Source: JAGVPT01 sp963843065 | Lineage (GTDB): Bacteria > Bacteroidota > Ignavibacteria > UBA10030 > UBA8401 | Assembly: GCA_963843065.1 (NCBI GenBank) | Contig: CAWJKX010000080.1 | Coordinates: 7,295-71,294 of the forward strand | Direction: 5' to 3' | Length of the DNA: 64,000 nt | Part shown: in pieces, positions 1-9,184 of the stretch | Layout: each line of letters opens with the position of its first letter | Numbering within the stretch: the first letter of the stretch is position 1 | The notes under the pieces: generated by a model | Database searches by the model: none | Told to the model about the DNA's origin: nothing | The model's input: only the letters and a program-made list of their open reading frames with translations | Translations under genes and position numbers: made by a program

Positions 1-456
1 TGCGCTGTAATCTGTCGTCAGCGGAAACTGCACATAGCTTTCACCGGAGAAAACGATCAATCCGATCCGGTCGCCGCCCAGCCGGTTGATCAGATTTCCG
101 ATTTCGTATTTAGCTTTTGCAAGCCGGTTCGGTTTGACATCTTCCGCCTTCATCGAAAGAGAAACATCGAGCGCGATGAAAATATCGACACCTTCCTGTT
201 TCACTTCCTCTTGGCGAATACCCACCTGAGGGTTTGCCAGCCCGACAACGATGAACGAAATTGCCGCGACCACAAGCGCCGATTTTGTCGCTCGTTTCGC
301 TCCGCTTGAATCCGAGGCGAGGCGCTCAAACATCCCCGAAGAGGAAAATTTCTCCCTCGCCGCCTTCCGTTTCCTGCCAACAAACCAGAAGAGTGCGAGG
401 GTCAGCGGAACGATGGCAAGCCAATACAAATATTCAGGATGTGCGAAACGTATCAT
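1..456 (-). CDS. batB: BatB-like VWA membrane protein (3' part outside window)
   Basis: Only the N-terminal 152 codons are present; the gene runs off the left edge. The start MIRFAHPEYLYW and a first membrane segment (about residues 9-22) are followed by a basic loop, a second membrane segment near residues 55-70, and a von Willebrand A domain opening with IFIALDVSLSM, whose DxSxS is the metal-ion-dependent adhesion motif. The sequence GGDRIGLIVFSG is typical of Bat proteins. BatB is thought to act with BatA in a membrane complex fed by the MoxR ATPase encoded upstream. It is the last visible gene of the operon, separated from batA by a heptamer-repeat spacer. The family call is firm; the function is known only from Bacteroides/Leptospira work on aerotolerance and envelope stress. 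Confidence 0.88.
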   Translation of the reverse strand, partial: MIRFAHPEYLYWLAIVPLTLALFWFVGRKRKAAREKFSSSGMFERLASDSSGAKRATKSALVVAAISFIVVGLANPQVGIRQEEVKQEGVDIFIALDVSLSMKAEDVKPNRLAKAKYEIGNLINRLGGDRIGLIVFSGESYVQFPLTTDYSA

Positions 457-457
457 A

Positions 458-506
458 AGTTCTTAGTGCGTGGTGCTTAGTCCTTAGTTCGTAGTCCTTA
501 GTCAAC
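458..506. repeat. degenerate 7-nt tandem repeat in the batA-batB spacer
   Basis: Seven back-to-back heptamers with consensus AGTnCTT/AGTnCGT fill most of the spacer between batA and the batB start. Units begin at 458, 465, 472, 479, 486, 493 and 500. The period is exactly seven while the letters drift. Other spacers in this window show the same period with different sequence (3400-3477, 37133-37153, 39519-39553, 39593-39634). No coding or hairpin role is visible. Confidence 0.8.
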
Positions 507-535
507 GTCGTTTAAACTTCTAACCCGTTACTCAG

Positions 536-1528
536 TTACGGCAGCTTCCTCAACCATGTTTTCGATATTCCAATGTCAACCATCAGCAGAAACAATGCGA
601 GCCCGACATAAGGATAAAACAGCTCGGCGAACCGTCTGTAGGAGCGAACTTCAATCCGAGTTTTCTCGAGCCGGTCAATTTCTTTGTAGATTTTTTCCAG
701 CGTGGTGTTATCAGTGGCGCGGAAATATTTTCCGTCCGTCAACGCTGCGATCTTCATCAACGCGTTCTCATCCAGATCCACCGGCATCATTTGGTACCGG
801 ATTCCAAACGGCGTTTGGGCGGGATAAGGCGCTTCGCCGATCGTTCCCATACCCACGGTATAGACTCGAATTCCGTACGACGCAGCGATTTGTGCGGCCG
901 TCGTCGGGTCGATTTCGCCCCGATTGTTCACTCCGTCCGTCAGCAGGATAATGATCTTGCTTTTCGATTTACTGTCTTTTAAACGGTTCACGGCGTTTGC
1001 AATTCCGAGCCCGATAGCGGTGCCGTCTTCAATCATACCGGGCTTGACGACCTTGAGCAGATTCTTCAGAACGGCATAATCGACAGTGAGAGGGCATTGC
1101 GTGAAACTTTCCGACGAAAAAATGACGAGCCCGATGCGGTCGTTTGTCCGTCCGTTAATAAACTCCTGCGCCACCGCTTTCGCAGCTTCAACACGATTCG
1201 GATGAAAATCTTCAGCGATCATGCTACCGGAAATATCAAGTGCCAGAACGATATCAATTCCTTCGCTATAGACATTTTCTCCGTGCGAGGTCGACTGCGG
1301 CCGGGCAAGAGCAAAGATCAACAGCGTGAGCACGGCCATTCGAAGGATGAACGGGAGGTGCCGGGCACGCTCCTTTCGCGTTGACGATATTTCTGAAAAT
1401 GGAGTAAGGCTCGAGAATCGCACATCGCTTTCGCGGTATTTCTGGCGGAAGTAATACCATACCGACAGCGCAGGAATCAGCAACAATAGGAAGAGGAAGC
1501 CCTTGTTCGCAAACGTCACATCAAACAT
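536..1528 (-). CDS. batA: BatA-like VWA domain membrane protein
   Basis: A 330-residue protein with an N-terminal membrane segment (about residues 9-27), a second at about 60-76, a VWA domain from about residue 91, and a C-terminal membrane segment. The MIDAS motif DISGS is at about 98-102. I chose the ATG at 1528 over an upstream in-frame start because it is preceded at good spacing by an AGGAGG ribosome site (about 1538-1543). The start overlaps the end of the upstream membrane-protein gene by 8 nt, so translation is probably coupled. It belongs to the Bat/MoxR group, in which VWA proteins work with a MoxR AAA+ ATPase on the envelope. The exact client is unknown. Confidence 0.9.
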   Translation of the reverse strand: MFDVTFANKGFLFLLLLIPALSVWYYFRQKYRESDVRFSSLTPFSEISSTRKERARHLPFILRMAVLTLLIFALARPQSTSHGENVYSEGIDIVLALDISGSMIAEDFHPNRVEAAKAVAQEFINGRTNDRIGLVIFSSESFTQCPLTVDYAVLKNLLKVVKPGMIEDGTAIGLGIANAVNRLKDSKSKSKIIILLTDGVNNRGEIDPTTAAQIAASYGIRVYTVGMGTIGEAPYPAQTPFGIRYQMMPVDLDENALMKIAALTDGKYFRATDNTTLEKIYKEIDRLEKTRIEVRSYRRFAELFYPYVGLALFLLMVDIGISKTWLRKLP

Positions 1529-2486
1529 TCTGCGGCACCTCCTCTTTCGGCTTCGTGCGCTCAACAATATCCAGCGCTTGCGGAATGACGGCTTCGTTTT
1601 CTGAAGGCACGGGGCGTATATTTTGCAAATTTCACAAGGTCAGCGTCAATGAAGAACGCTTCAATCAACTTTGTAACGTCCTTATCCAAAGTAAACCGCT
1701 TGAGCGCTGCAAAAACTTCATCCGAAGTCAGTTCCAGCGCCATAATTCCGTACCGTCCCTCAAAATACTGCCGAATAATTTCCGTCGCTTCCGAGTAAAA
1801 AGCTTTAACATCTCCCTGCTGCCATACTCGTTTTTCTTTCAATTCTTTCAATCGGATCATCGCCTGGATGTGCGGCGGAATCTCCGGCGCATCCTCTTCA
1901 ACAATTTCTCCGGCTTTCCTTTTTCTCTTTCTATAAAAAAAGTATCCGCCATAGATAAGCGCAGCAATCGCAAGAATAATTCCCGCATACAGAGCGATTT
2001 CCTTCCACGTCAACGGAACGCTGAGCGGCGGTTTGACATCTTTGATGGCTTTCGAGGTGTCAACTTCGACAGAAGAAACTTGTATTGTAATCGGATCGGA
2101 TTGGACATAGTGCCGTGTTGTGTCAGGTGGATGCACGTATGCGATCAAAATTGGAGGAATGACAAACGAGCCGGAATCGTACGCTGACAACGTCACCTTC
2201 CGTCCATCCGCAACCATCCCGCTCGCACCGACCCGAGGCAGCGTGTCAAGGCGGACAATCTCAAAAACGCCGAGCGTATCCTTGAACTCACTCCACAAAA
2301 TATTTACCGAATCCGCATGCCTCACCTGCACCGTCAGGTTCAACCAGTCGCCCATCGTAATATGGGTCGAATCGGCACTTGCCGATGACCGAAACGTCCT
2401 GACTGATGAAGAATCGAAGTGTGAACGGCAAGGAGGATAACAACGGCGCTGGAATACGCTGCAAAGCTCTTCAACTGAATTTTCAT
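1521..2486 (-). CDS. Bat-operon membrane protein with secreted beta domain and cytoplasmic tail (two frameshifts)
   Basis: I read one gene of about 322 codons from the ATG at 2486, with a good signal peptide (MKIQLKSFAAYSSAVVILLA). It continues as a beta-rich region containing ITMGDWLNLTVQV, a membrane segment (about IALYAGIILAIAALIYGG), a basic stop-transfer KRKRK and a cytoplasmic domain. Two single-base shifts interrupt it. One lies between about 2395 and 2420, where the signal-peptide frame is left. The other is near 1603, where removing one T restores a C-terminus ending in VPQNV and an 8-nt overlap with batA. The domain plan resembles proteins commonly found between DUF58 and BatA genes and loosely resembles BatD/DUF4381 families. 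No precise function can be given. Confidence 0.7.
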
Positions 2487-2515
2487 TACTTCCTAGCTGA
2501 TTTCCAATACAATTG

Positions 2516-3391
2516 TCACAGCCGCTGTTCCCGAAGCTTAAAAAAATCGACCAGCGGCTTGATATACGGATTCTGAATATGGATGTCGATCCTGTCAACT
2601 TTGGTCGACAGAAATAATTTCTTTAACCGCTCTTCGTGCTGCTGCCAGTAGTGCCGAAACGCCTGCTGGATATGAATGTTGCTTGTGTCGACCCAGCGTT
2701 CGCGCCCCGACTCAGCGTCCTGCATTTTCACCAAGCCGATTCTCGGCATTTCCCGCTCGCGGGGATCCTGCATCGTGATGGCGATAACGTCGTGTTTCTT
2801 GCTCACGATGCGGAGCGCTGCGTCGTAGCCCTCGTCGATAAAATCCGAAATCAAAAACGTTATCGAACGCTTCTTGATGACGGAATTCAAATACTGAAGC
2901 GCGCCTTTGATATCCGTGCCGCCCCCCTTGGGTTCAAACGAAAGGAGGTCGCGCACGATGCGGAGGATATGTGCTTTCCCTTTCTTCGGCGGAATAAACT
3001 TCTCGATCTTGTCGGTAAAAAGAATGAGCCCGACTTTGTCGTTGTTGCGGATCGCCGAGAATGCCAGCACCGCACAGATCTCGGTGGCAATCTCGTTCTT
3101 CATCGCCACGGCTGTCCCGAAATTTTCGGAGCGGCTCAGATCGACAAGCAGCATCACCGTCAGCTCGCGCTCTTCCTCAAAAATTTTAATAAACGGATGA
3201 TTGAACCGGGCAGAGACGTTCCAATCAATCGAGCGAATATCGTCTCCATACTGGTATTCGCGGACTTCGGAGAATTCCATGCCGCGCCCCTTAAAGACCG
3301 AGTGGTATTCGCCGGAGAATACCTGGTTCACCAGCCCGCGCGTCTTGATTTCAATCTGCCGTACTTTTTTAAGAAGCTCTTGAGTCGTCAT
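2516..3391 (-). CDS. DUF58 domain protein (VWA-like, MoxR-associated)
   Basis: A 291-residue soluble protein. The family signature FSEVREYQYGDDIRSIDW sits at about residues 40-57, followed by a VWA-like fold with MLLVDLSRS at about 80-88. DUF58 proteins are nearly always encoded next to MoxR ATPases and are thought to link the ATPase to membrane VWA proteins. Here the gene lies between moxR (89 nt upstream) and the Bat-operon membrane protein (29 nt downstream), all on the same strand. The frame is intact over its whole length. The molecular role is not established for the family. Confidence 0.9.
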   Translation of the reverse strand: MTTQELLKKVRQIEIKTRGLVNQVFSGEYHSVFKGRGMEFSEVREYQYGDDIRSIDWNVSARFNHPFIKIFEEERELTVMLLVDLSRSENFGTAVAMKNEIATEICAVLAFSAIRNNDKVGLILFTDKIEKFIPPKKGKAHILRIVRDLLSFEPKGGGTDIKGALQYLNSVIKKRSITFLISDFIDEGYDAALRIVSKKHDVIAITMQDPREREMPRIGLVKMQDAESGRERWVDTSNIHIQQAFRHYWQQHEERLKKLFLSTKVDRIDIHIQNPYIKPLVDFFKLREQRL

Positions 3392-3399
3392 AGATAGCC

Positions 3400-3477
3400 A
3401 TTGGCATTGGGCTGTTAGGCATTAGCGTTTTGCAAAAGCATTGCAATTTTTAATTCTTAATTCATAATTCTTAATTG
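3400..3477. repeat. two degenerate 7-nt arrays in the moxR-DUF58 spacer
   Basis: The spacer holds two neighbouring heptamer arrays of unrelated sequence. From 3400 to about 3434 the units follow nTTnGGC (ATTGGCA, TTGGGCT, GTTAGGC, ATTAGCG). From 3450 to 3477 they follow TTAATTC (four units, two identical). The second array stops a few bases before the moxR stop codon region. No other feature explains the spacer. Confidence 0.72.
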
Positions 3478-3480
3478 CTC

Positions 3481-4470
3481 TCACGGTACTTCGATCTTAT
3501 TCAAAATCTCCTGCACAATATTCTCCGAGGTCACTTCTTCCGCTTCAGCCTCGTACGTTACGGCGACACGGTGCCGCAGCACGTCGAGACTGACGGCGCG
3601 CACGTCTTCGGGGATAACATAGCCGCGCCGTTTGATGAACGCATACGCTTTCGCTCCCAGCGCAAGATTAATGGTCGCGCGGGGCGATGCGCCGTAACTG
3701 ATCAATTGGGCGATGCCCGGAATTCCGTACTCTTTCGGGTTACGGGTAGCAAAGACAATTTCCAGAATATACCGCTCGATCTTTTCGTCCATATAAATTT
3801 CCCCCATCACTGCGCGTGCCTTCATAATATCTTTTGTTGATACAACAGGCCTGACCTGGATTTCCGTTCCGTTGACGTTTTGCCGCATAATCTGAAGCTC
3901 TTCTTCTTTTGTAGGATAGTCGATCTTCACCTTCAGCATGAAACGATCGACCTGTGCTTCAGGCAGCGGATATGTCCCTTCCTGCTCGATCGGGTTTTGC
4001 GTTGCCAGTACAAGGAACGGTTCATCGAGTTTAAACGTTTCTTCTCCTATAGTCACTTGCCGTTCCTGCATCGCTTCGAGTAATGCACTTTGTACTTTTG
4101 CCGGTGAACGGTTGATTTCATCGGCTAAGATGAAATTAGCAAAAATCGGCCCCTTCTTTGTCTGAAATTTTGAGTCCTTTTGATTGTAGATAAGCGTTCC
4201 GACCAGATCGGCAGGGAGCAAGTCGGGAGTGAACTGAATGCGCTGGAACTTCGCCTGGATTGCCGCTGCGAGAGTTTTTACAGCCATGGTCTTCGCGAGG
4301 CCGGGGACTCCTTCGAGAAGGATGTGTCCGTTAGAAAGCAGACCGATGAGCAATCGCTCCATCATATTTTTCTGTCCAACAATGACTTTCCCGACTTCCA
4401 TCGTGAGCAGATCGACAAACGCACTTTCGCGCTGGATCTTCTCGTTAATAGCCTTAATATCGTGCTCCAT
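3481..4470 (-). CDS. moxR: MoxR-family AAA+ ATPase
   Basis: A 329-residue cytosolic ATPase that heads the Bat operon. The Walker A motif of MoxR type, GVPGLAKT, is at residues 54-61. Walker B (FILADEIN) is at about 113-120, followed by the family block SALLEAMQE, the sensor region LATQNPIEQEG, and PLPEAQVDRFMLK. MoxR ATPases act as chaperones that activate or insert metal cofactors into VWA-domain partners, and the downstream DUF58, BatA and BatB genes are the expected partners. The promoter should lie in the roughly 180 bp between 4470 and the divergent lipoprotein gene at 4654. Length and motifs are normal. Confidence 0.95.
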   Translation of the reverse strand: MEHDIKAINEKIQRESAFVDLLTMEVGKVIVGQKNMMERLLIGLLSNGHILLEGVPGLAKTMAVKTLAAAIQAKFQRIQFTPDLLPADLVGTLIYNQKDSKFQTKKGPIFANFILADEINRSPAKVQSALLEAMQERQVTIGEETFKLDEPFLVLATQNPIEQEGTYPLPEAQVDRFMLKVKIDYPTKEEELQIMRQNVNGTEIQVRPVVSTKDIMKARAVMGEIYMDEKIERYILEIVFATRNPKEYGIPGIAQLISYGASPRATINLALGAKAYAFIKRRGYVIPEDVRAVSLDVLRHRVAVTYEAEAEEVTSENIVQEILNKIEVP

Positions 4471-4653
4471 TCAACCTCCGAACATGAATAAACAAGCGTA
4501 ATTGTATGGCAATTTTGAAGTTAGACTGCTCTTAATTTAAAAATGTTCCGCTTAAAACCAAATTTCGATGAATGAATTTGGTTCCAATGAAAATAATTTA
4601 TGAGTTTTTGTTGCCATTTATAAAATCCCCCCAATTATTAAAGGCCTTTTTTT

Positions 4654-5040
4654 ATGATAAAAAAGTTGCTGGCGTATTCTGTCCTTTCTCTTCTTTTTGC
4701 CGCAGGCTGCGGCGAGAAAAAAGCCGATCCTGCAAAGATCGACGAGGGCACCAAATTGATTGCCGATAAAGATTTTGAAAAAGGAATTGCCCTTCTTGAC
4801 GACCTTGGCAAATCGAACCCGAACGATGAACTCGTCAAGAAGGCCCAGATCAATGCACACATGAAGTATGCAAATTTTCTCATGTACGAATCACTGCTGC
4901 CTCCGAAAGAAAAATACCCGTCGGCATTGCGTCAGTACAGGCTTGTTGCTACGATCGACCCCGGTAACGCCGAGGCGAAGGAAAATATCAATATGATTGA
5001 AGGCATCTACAATCAGATGGGACGCCCAATTCCGCAGTAA
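4654..5040 (+). CDS. small TPR-like lipoprotein
   Basis: A 128-residue protein with a lipoprotein signal, MIKKLLAYSVLSLLFAAGC, with cleavage expected before Cys19. The mature part has helix-rich tetratricopeptide-like sequence (EGTKLIADKDFEKGIALLDDL, then YRLVATIDPGNAEAKENI). An AAAGG ribosome site precedes the ATG. It probably sits on the inner or outer membrane and mediates protein contacts. It is divergent from the moxR operon and upstream of the 67-bp repeat array. I do not recognise a named family, so the call rests on the lipobox and the repeat-like helices. Confidence 0.8.
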   Translation: MIKKLLAYSVLSLLFAAGCGEKKADPAKIDEGTKLIADKDFEKGIALLDDLGKSNPNDELVKKAQINAHMKYANFLMYESLLPPKEKYPSALRQYRLVATIDPGNAEAKENINMIEGIYNQMGRPIPQ

Positions 5041-5090
5041 TGAATTTGATTCTTTCTACACTGATTTGTATCTTTGGTATGAATCATGGG

Positions 5091-5693
5091 TCCCGCCAAA
5101 AAACGGCGGGGCTTCGCTAGAAGCTCCTTCAAGATTTAAAAGCGGGCGCTTAGCCAGTCCCGTCAAAAAACGACGGGACTTCGCTGGAGGCTCTTTCAAG
5201 ATTTAAAAGCGGGCGCTTAGCCAGTCCCGCCAAAAAACGACGGGACTTTGCTGGAGGCTCCTTCGAGATTTAAAAGCGGGCGCTTAGCCAGTCCCGCCAA
5301 AAAACGACGGGACTTCGCTGGAGGCTCCTTCGAGATTTAAAAGCGGGCGCTTAGCCAGTTCCGTCAAAAAACGACGGGACTTCGCTGGAGGCTCCTTCAA
5401 GATTTAAAAGCGAGCGCTTAGCCAGTCCCGCCAAAAAACGACGGGACTTCGCTGGAGGCTCCTTCGAGATTTAAAAGCGGGCGCTTAGCCAGTTCCGTCA
5501 AAAAACGACGGGACTTCGCTGGAGGCTCCTTCAAGATTTAAAAGCGAGCGCTTAGCCAGTCCCGCCAAAAAACGACGGGACTTCGCTGGAGGCTCCTTCG
5601 AGATTTAAAAGCGGGCGCTTAGCCAGTCCCGTCAAAAAACGACGGGACTTCGCTGGAGGCTCCTTCGAGATTTAAAAGCGGGCGCTTAGCTCA
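5091..5693 (+). repeat. nine-unit 67-bp tandem array merging into tRNA-Val
   Basis: Nine head-to-tail units of exactly 67 bp begin at 5091, 5158, 5225, 5292, 5359, 5426, 5493, 5560 and 5627. Each opens with a hairpin (TCCCGTC, loop AAAAAAC, GACGGGA). Unit 1 has CCCGCC/GGCGGG instead, a compensated pair. Each closes with GGGCGCTTAGC or GAGCGCTTAGC; the former is the first 11 nt of the adjacent tRNA gene, and unit 9 continues straight into that tRNA. Units 4, 6 and 8 look identical, as do units 5 and 7, so 134-bp dimers were duplicated. There are no unique spacers, so this is not a CRISPR. I see no credible protein in it. Confidence 0.95.
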
Positions 5694-5754
5694 GCTGGTT
5701 CAGAGCGTACGCCTCACACGCGTAAGGTCGCAGGTTCGATCCCCGCAGCGCCCA
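5680..5754 (+). tRNA. tRNA-Val (anticodon CAC)
   Basis: Full cloverleaf by eye: acceptor GGGCGCT/AGCGCCC, D stem GCTC/GAGC, anticodon stem TACGC/GCGTA with loop CTCACAC giving anticodon CAC, and T loop TTCGATC on a stem with one A-C mismatch (GCAGG/CCCGC). The discriminator is A; CCA is not encoded. The 5' end lies inside the last 67-bp repeat unit, so the array forms its immediate upstream sequence and probably part of the precursor. An intrinsic terminator follows within 5 nt. Confidence 0.93.
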
Positions 5755-5758
5755 CTAT

Positions 5759-5791
5759 AAGGGAAGAGGAAACTCTTCCCTTTCTTTATTT
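5759..5791 (+). terminator. intrinsic terminator after tRNA-Val
   Basis: A ten-base-pair stem AAGGGAAGAG/CTCTTCCCTT with a GAAA tetraloop is followed by TCTTTATTT. It lies directly behind the tRNA on the same strand and would end the array-tRNA transcript. Confidence 0.85.
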
Positions 5792-5949
5792 AGGAAGCCG
5801 ATCGAGCGCTTCGAATCACCGTAAAGACTGGATAGAAAATCAGTGGCTCGACGGGAATATTCACATACTAAAACTCAAAAACAGTTCAGCACTCTTACCT
5901 GCCGGGGTCGCTGGAGAATAATTCAATCCCCCCACCGCTTTTATTTTGT

Positions 5950-8900
5950 TCATACATTATGAGTCATCTCATACTCCAACTCCGGGTCAATCTTCTGCTG
6001 TTCTATTTTCTTTTCCCGCTCCATCAGTTCTTCGTGGTGAGCCTGGAGATAATCGAGCTCCTTCTTGCCGTACAAAGGCGGGTGATGATGACGAAGAGTA
6101 CCCGGAACAATCAATATCGCAAGCGTCGAGGCTGCTAGCATCCCACCGAGAACGGTAAATCCAATCGTATTCCGTGCTACGGCGCCTGCCCCTGTTGCCA
6201 AGGCAAGCGGAAGAACACCCAGGATAAATGCCATGGAGGTCATAATAATGGGGCGCAATCGCAGCTTGACGGCTTCCAACGTGGATTGGATAAGCTCCTC
6301 TCCGCGGTCGATACGCACTTTCGCAAATTCCACGATCAGAATAGCATTCTTCGCAGAGAGTCCTATCAAGGTGATGAGTCCTATCTGCGCGTACACATTG
6401 TTAGTAAGCCGCGGCAAGCACATCAGCATCAGGATTGCACCAAACGCACTGATAGGAACCGGAAGCAATACGGTAAGAGGCACAGACCAACTTTCGTAGA
6501 GTGCGGCCAGAAAAAGAAAAACAAACGTGATGGAGAAAATGAAAATATAGATTGTGGCCGATCCCGCTTTTATTTCTTCATAGCTCAATCCCGAAAATTC
6601 ATACGTATACCCGTGCGGTAAAGTCTTTTCTGCCGTTGCCCTCAGAGCGTCTATTCCCTCCCCGGTGCTGAATCCCGGCGGCGTGGAGCCATCCACTTCT
6701 GCAGAGCGAAAAATATTGAAATGTGTTATCAGCGGCGGCGCTTCCGTCGCCTTGTAACTGACCAGTGTGCTGAAAGGTACCATCTCCCCGCGCTGATTGC
6801 GCACGTAGTAATTACTGAGGTCCGATATCAGTGCGCGATAGGTCGTATCTGCCTGCACCACAACATGGTACGTACGGTCGTACAGCGTAAAGTTATTCAC
6901 AAACAAACTTCCCATGTATGCTTGCATCGTCGTAAAAACGTCGGCAATATTCACTCCCAGCTTTTCACATTTTTCACGATCCAGCGTCAGGTCAAAGCTG
7001 GGAGTATGTGCACTGTAATAACTAAACGCGGTCGAGATTGCCGGGTTCTTATGTGCCTCGGCGACAAACTTCTTTACGACTCCTTCAAATGCATGCACAT
7101 CATCGCTTGTGCTTCCCTGTTCGATCTGCATACTGAATCCAGCAGCCTGCCCTATGCCGCGGATTGGAGGAGGTGGAATGACGACAATATTGGCATTGTC
7201 AATGCCCGCGGCGGCAATGCGTTTTCTCAGCACATCCATGATGCCGGGTATTTGTTCCTCCGGTTTCGTCCGCTGCTCCCAAGGTTTGAGCATGCAAAAG
7301 ATACTTCCGGCATTAGAAGTGGTGCCGGAGTTCAATATGTTCAGACCGGAAATGGCCGAGTAGTGATTCACGCCTGGGGTAGAACCGACGATCTCCATGA
7401 GTTTCGTAATAACTGCAACGGATTGAACGGTAGAAGTCCCCTCGGGCATTTGATACGTTACGTACAAACGGCCATCGTCTTCAGCAGGAATAAAACCCGA
7501 CGGCTTCTTCTTGAACAAGAAAACTGCACCAACACAAATGCACAAGAGTACGATGACAACATATCTTGACGCTTTGATCCCCCGCCGCACAGTATGGACA
7601 TAATCAGTCGTCAGCGTTTCAAACCACCGATTGAAACGGCCAAAGAACATTTCACTCCATCGTGACTTGTTGCTTCCGTGCGGCTTGAGAAGGAGGCTGC
7701 AGAGCGCCGGGGTCAGCGATAATGCGATGAAAGCGGACAAGATGACCGAGATCGCAATGGTGATGGCGAACTGTTGATATAAACGTCCTACGATGCCCGG
7801 GATGAATCCTACAGGAACAAAGACAGCTGCCAGGATAAGCGCAATGGTAACAACAGGTGCCGAAATATCCTTCATGGCCCGGTAGGTGGCTTCTTTCGCG
7901 GACAAGTGGTACTCGTCGATATAATGCTGCACTGCTTCTATTACAATAATCGCATCGTCCACCACAATGCCGATAGCGAGAACGAAGCCGAACATGGTGA
8001 GCGTGTTGATCGTAAATCCGAGCGGGATGAAAAAGCAAAAAGTGCCCAAGATCGACACGGGAATGGCAAGAATAGGGATAATCGTGGACCGCAGGTTCTG
8101 CAGGAACAAGAAGACCACGAGTGCGACAAGACCCAGCGCTTTCAATAATGTCTCGATGACTTCTTGCATGGAGACTTTAATGATCGTAATTGACTCAAAG
8201 GGGACCGCATAATCAACATCGGCGGGGAACGATTTTTTCAGTTGCTCCAATGTTGCGTAAACATTATTTGCCGTTTCAAGGGCATTGCTTCCCGGCGTTT
8301 GATAGATAAACATGATCGAAGCACGTTTTCCGTCAACAAAGGAGTTGCTGGAAAATGTGAACTTGCCTAGTTCTACTCTTGCCACATCTTTGAGATGAAC
8401 AAGCTCACCCGTGGATGGAATATTTTTAACGACGATATTTTCAAAGTCCGGAACTTTACTTAACGGACCATTAACGAGAATCCCCAATTCAAACGTTTGT
8501 GTATTTTGTTGAGGCGGTGCGCCCGCCGAGCCGGCTGCTACCTGTACATTTTGTGCATTTAATGCGGAAATGATATCCTGCGGAGTTAGGCTATACGCCG
8601 CCATTTTCTCCGGATTCATCCAGACACGCATGCTAAAGTTGTCCGTTCGGGTATAAACATCGCCGACACCCGGTACGCGCAGCATGGCATCTTCTATGTA
8701 TATATTAGTGTAGTTATCAAGGAACTTAATGTTGTGAGTTCCCTGCGGCGAGAAGACGGCTACCTGCATGAGCATGCTGGGATTGCGCGCTCGCACTGTC
8801 AGGCCAAGGCGGCTCACTACGGAGGGTAACAAGGGGGTAGCGATACCGACACGGTTTTGAACATTTAATGCAGCGATATGAACGTTGGTGCCCACATTAA

Positions 8901-9184
8901 AAGTGACATTAACGTTCATTGACCCTGTGTTGGTATTCGGTACTTTGCATGTACTCCATGCCCGGAGTACCATTGACCTGCTCCTCAATAGGAGTGGCCA
9001 CCGTTTGTTCCACCGTTTGAGCATCCGCGCCGGTATATTGTCCGCTTATCGAAACCGCAGGCGGCGTGATGTTCGGATATTGATCAACGGCCAGGTTCGC
9101 TATACAGATGATGCCCGAGATCATCAATACGATAGAGATCACGATAGCGGTAACCGGTCGTTTGATAAACGTGTTAGCGATCAT
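5950..9184 (-). CDS. AcrB-type RND efflux permease, second of a tandem pair (frameshifted)
   Basis: Inner-membrane HAE1-type proton/drug antiporter of about 1,077 residues. The true N-terminus is MIANTFIKRPVTAIVIS from the ATG at 9184, which overlaps the stop of the preceding permease (ATGA). A one-base insertion near 8938-8942 splits off the first 80 or so residues. The proton-relay aspartates lie in GIVVDDAIIV (TM4), and the TM10 lysine in LSAKNAILIVEF. Near the C-terminus (6070-6101) the reading PGTLRHHHPPLYGKK looks out of frame: the alternative frame gives PVLFVIITRL, as in the paralogue, so two compensating indels are likely. It is very similar to the preceding permease. A tandem pair sharing one fusion protein recalls MdtB/MdtC heterotrimers. 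Confidence 0.92.

Noticed and set aside
5091..5693. Repeat array as a possible CRISPR
   Set aside because: Units are contiguous 67-bp copies with no unique spacers between repeats, and no cas gene is nearby.
6721..7569. 282-codon plus-strand open frame
   Set aside because: Antisense to the RND permease; composition is that of a shadow frame.
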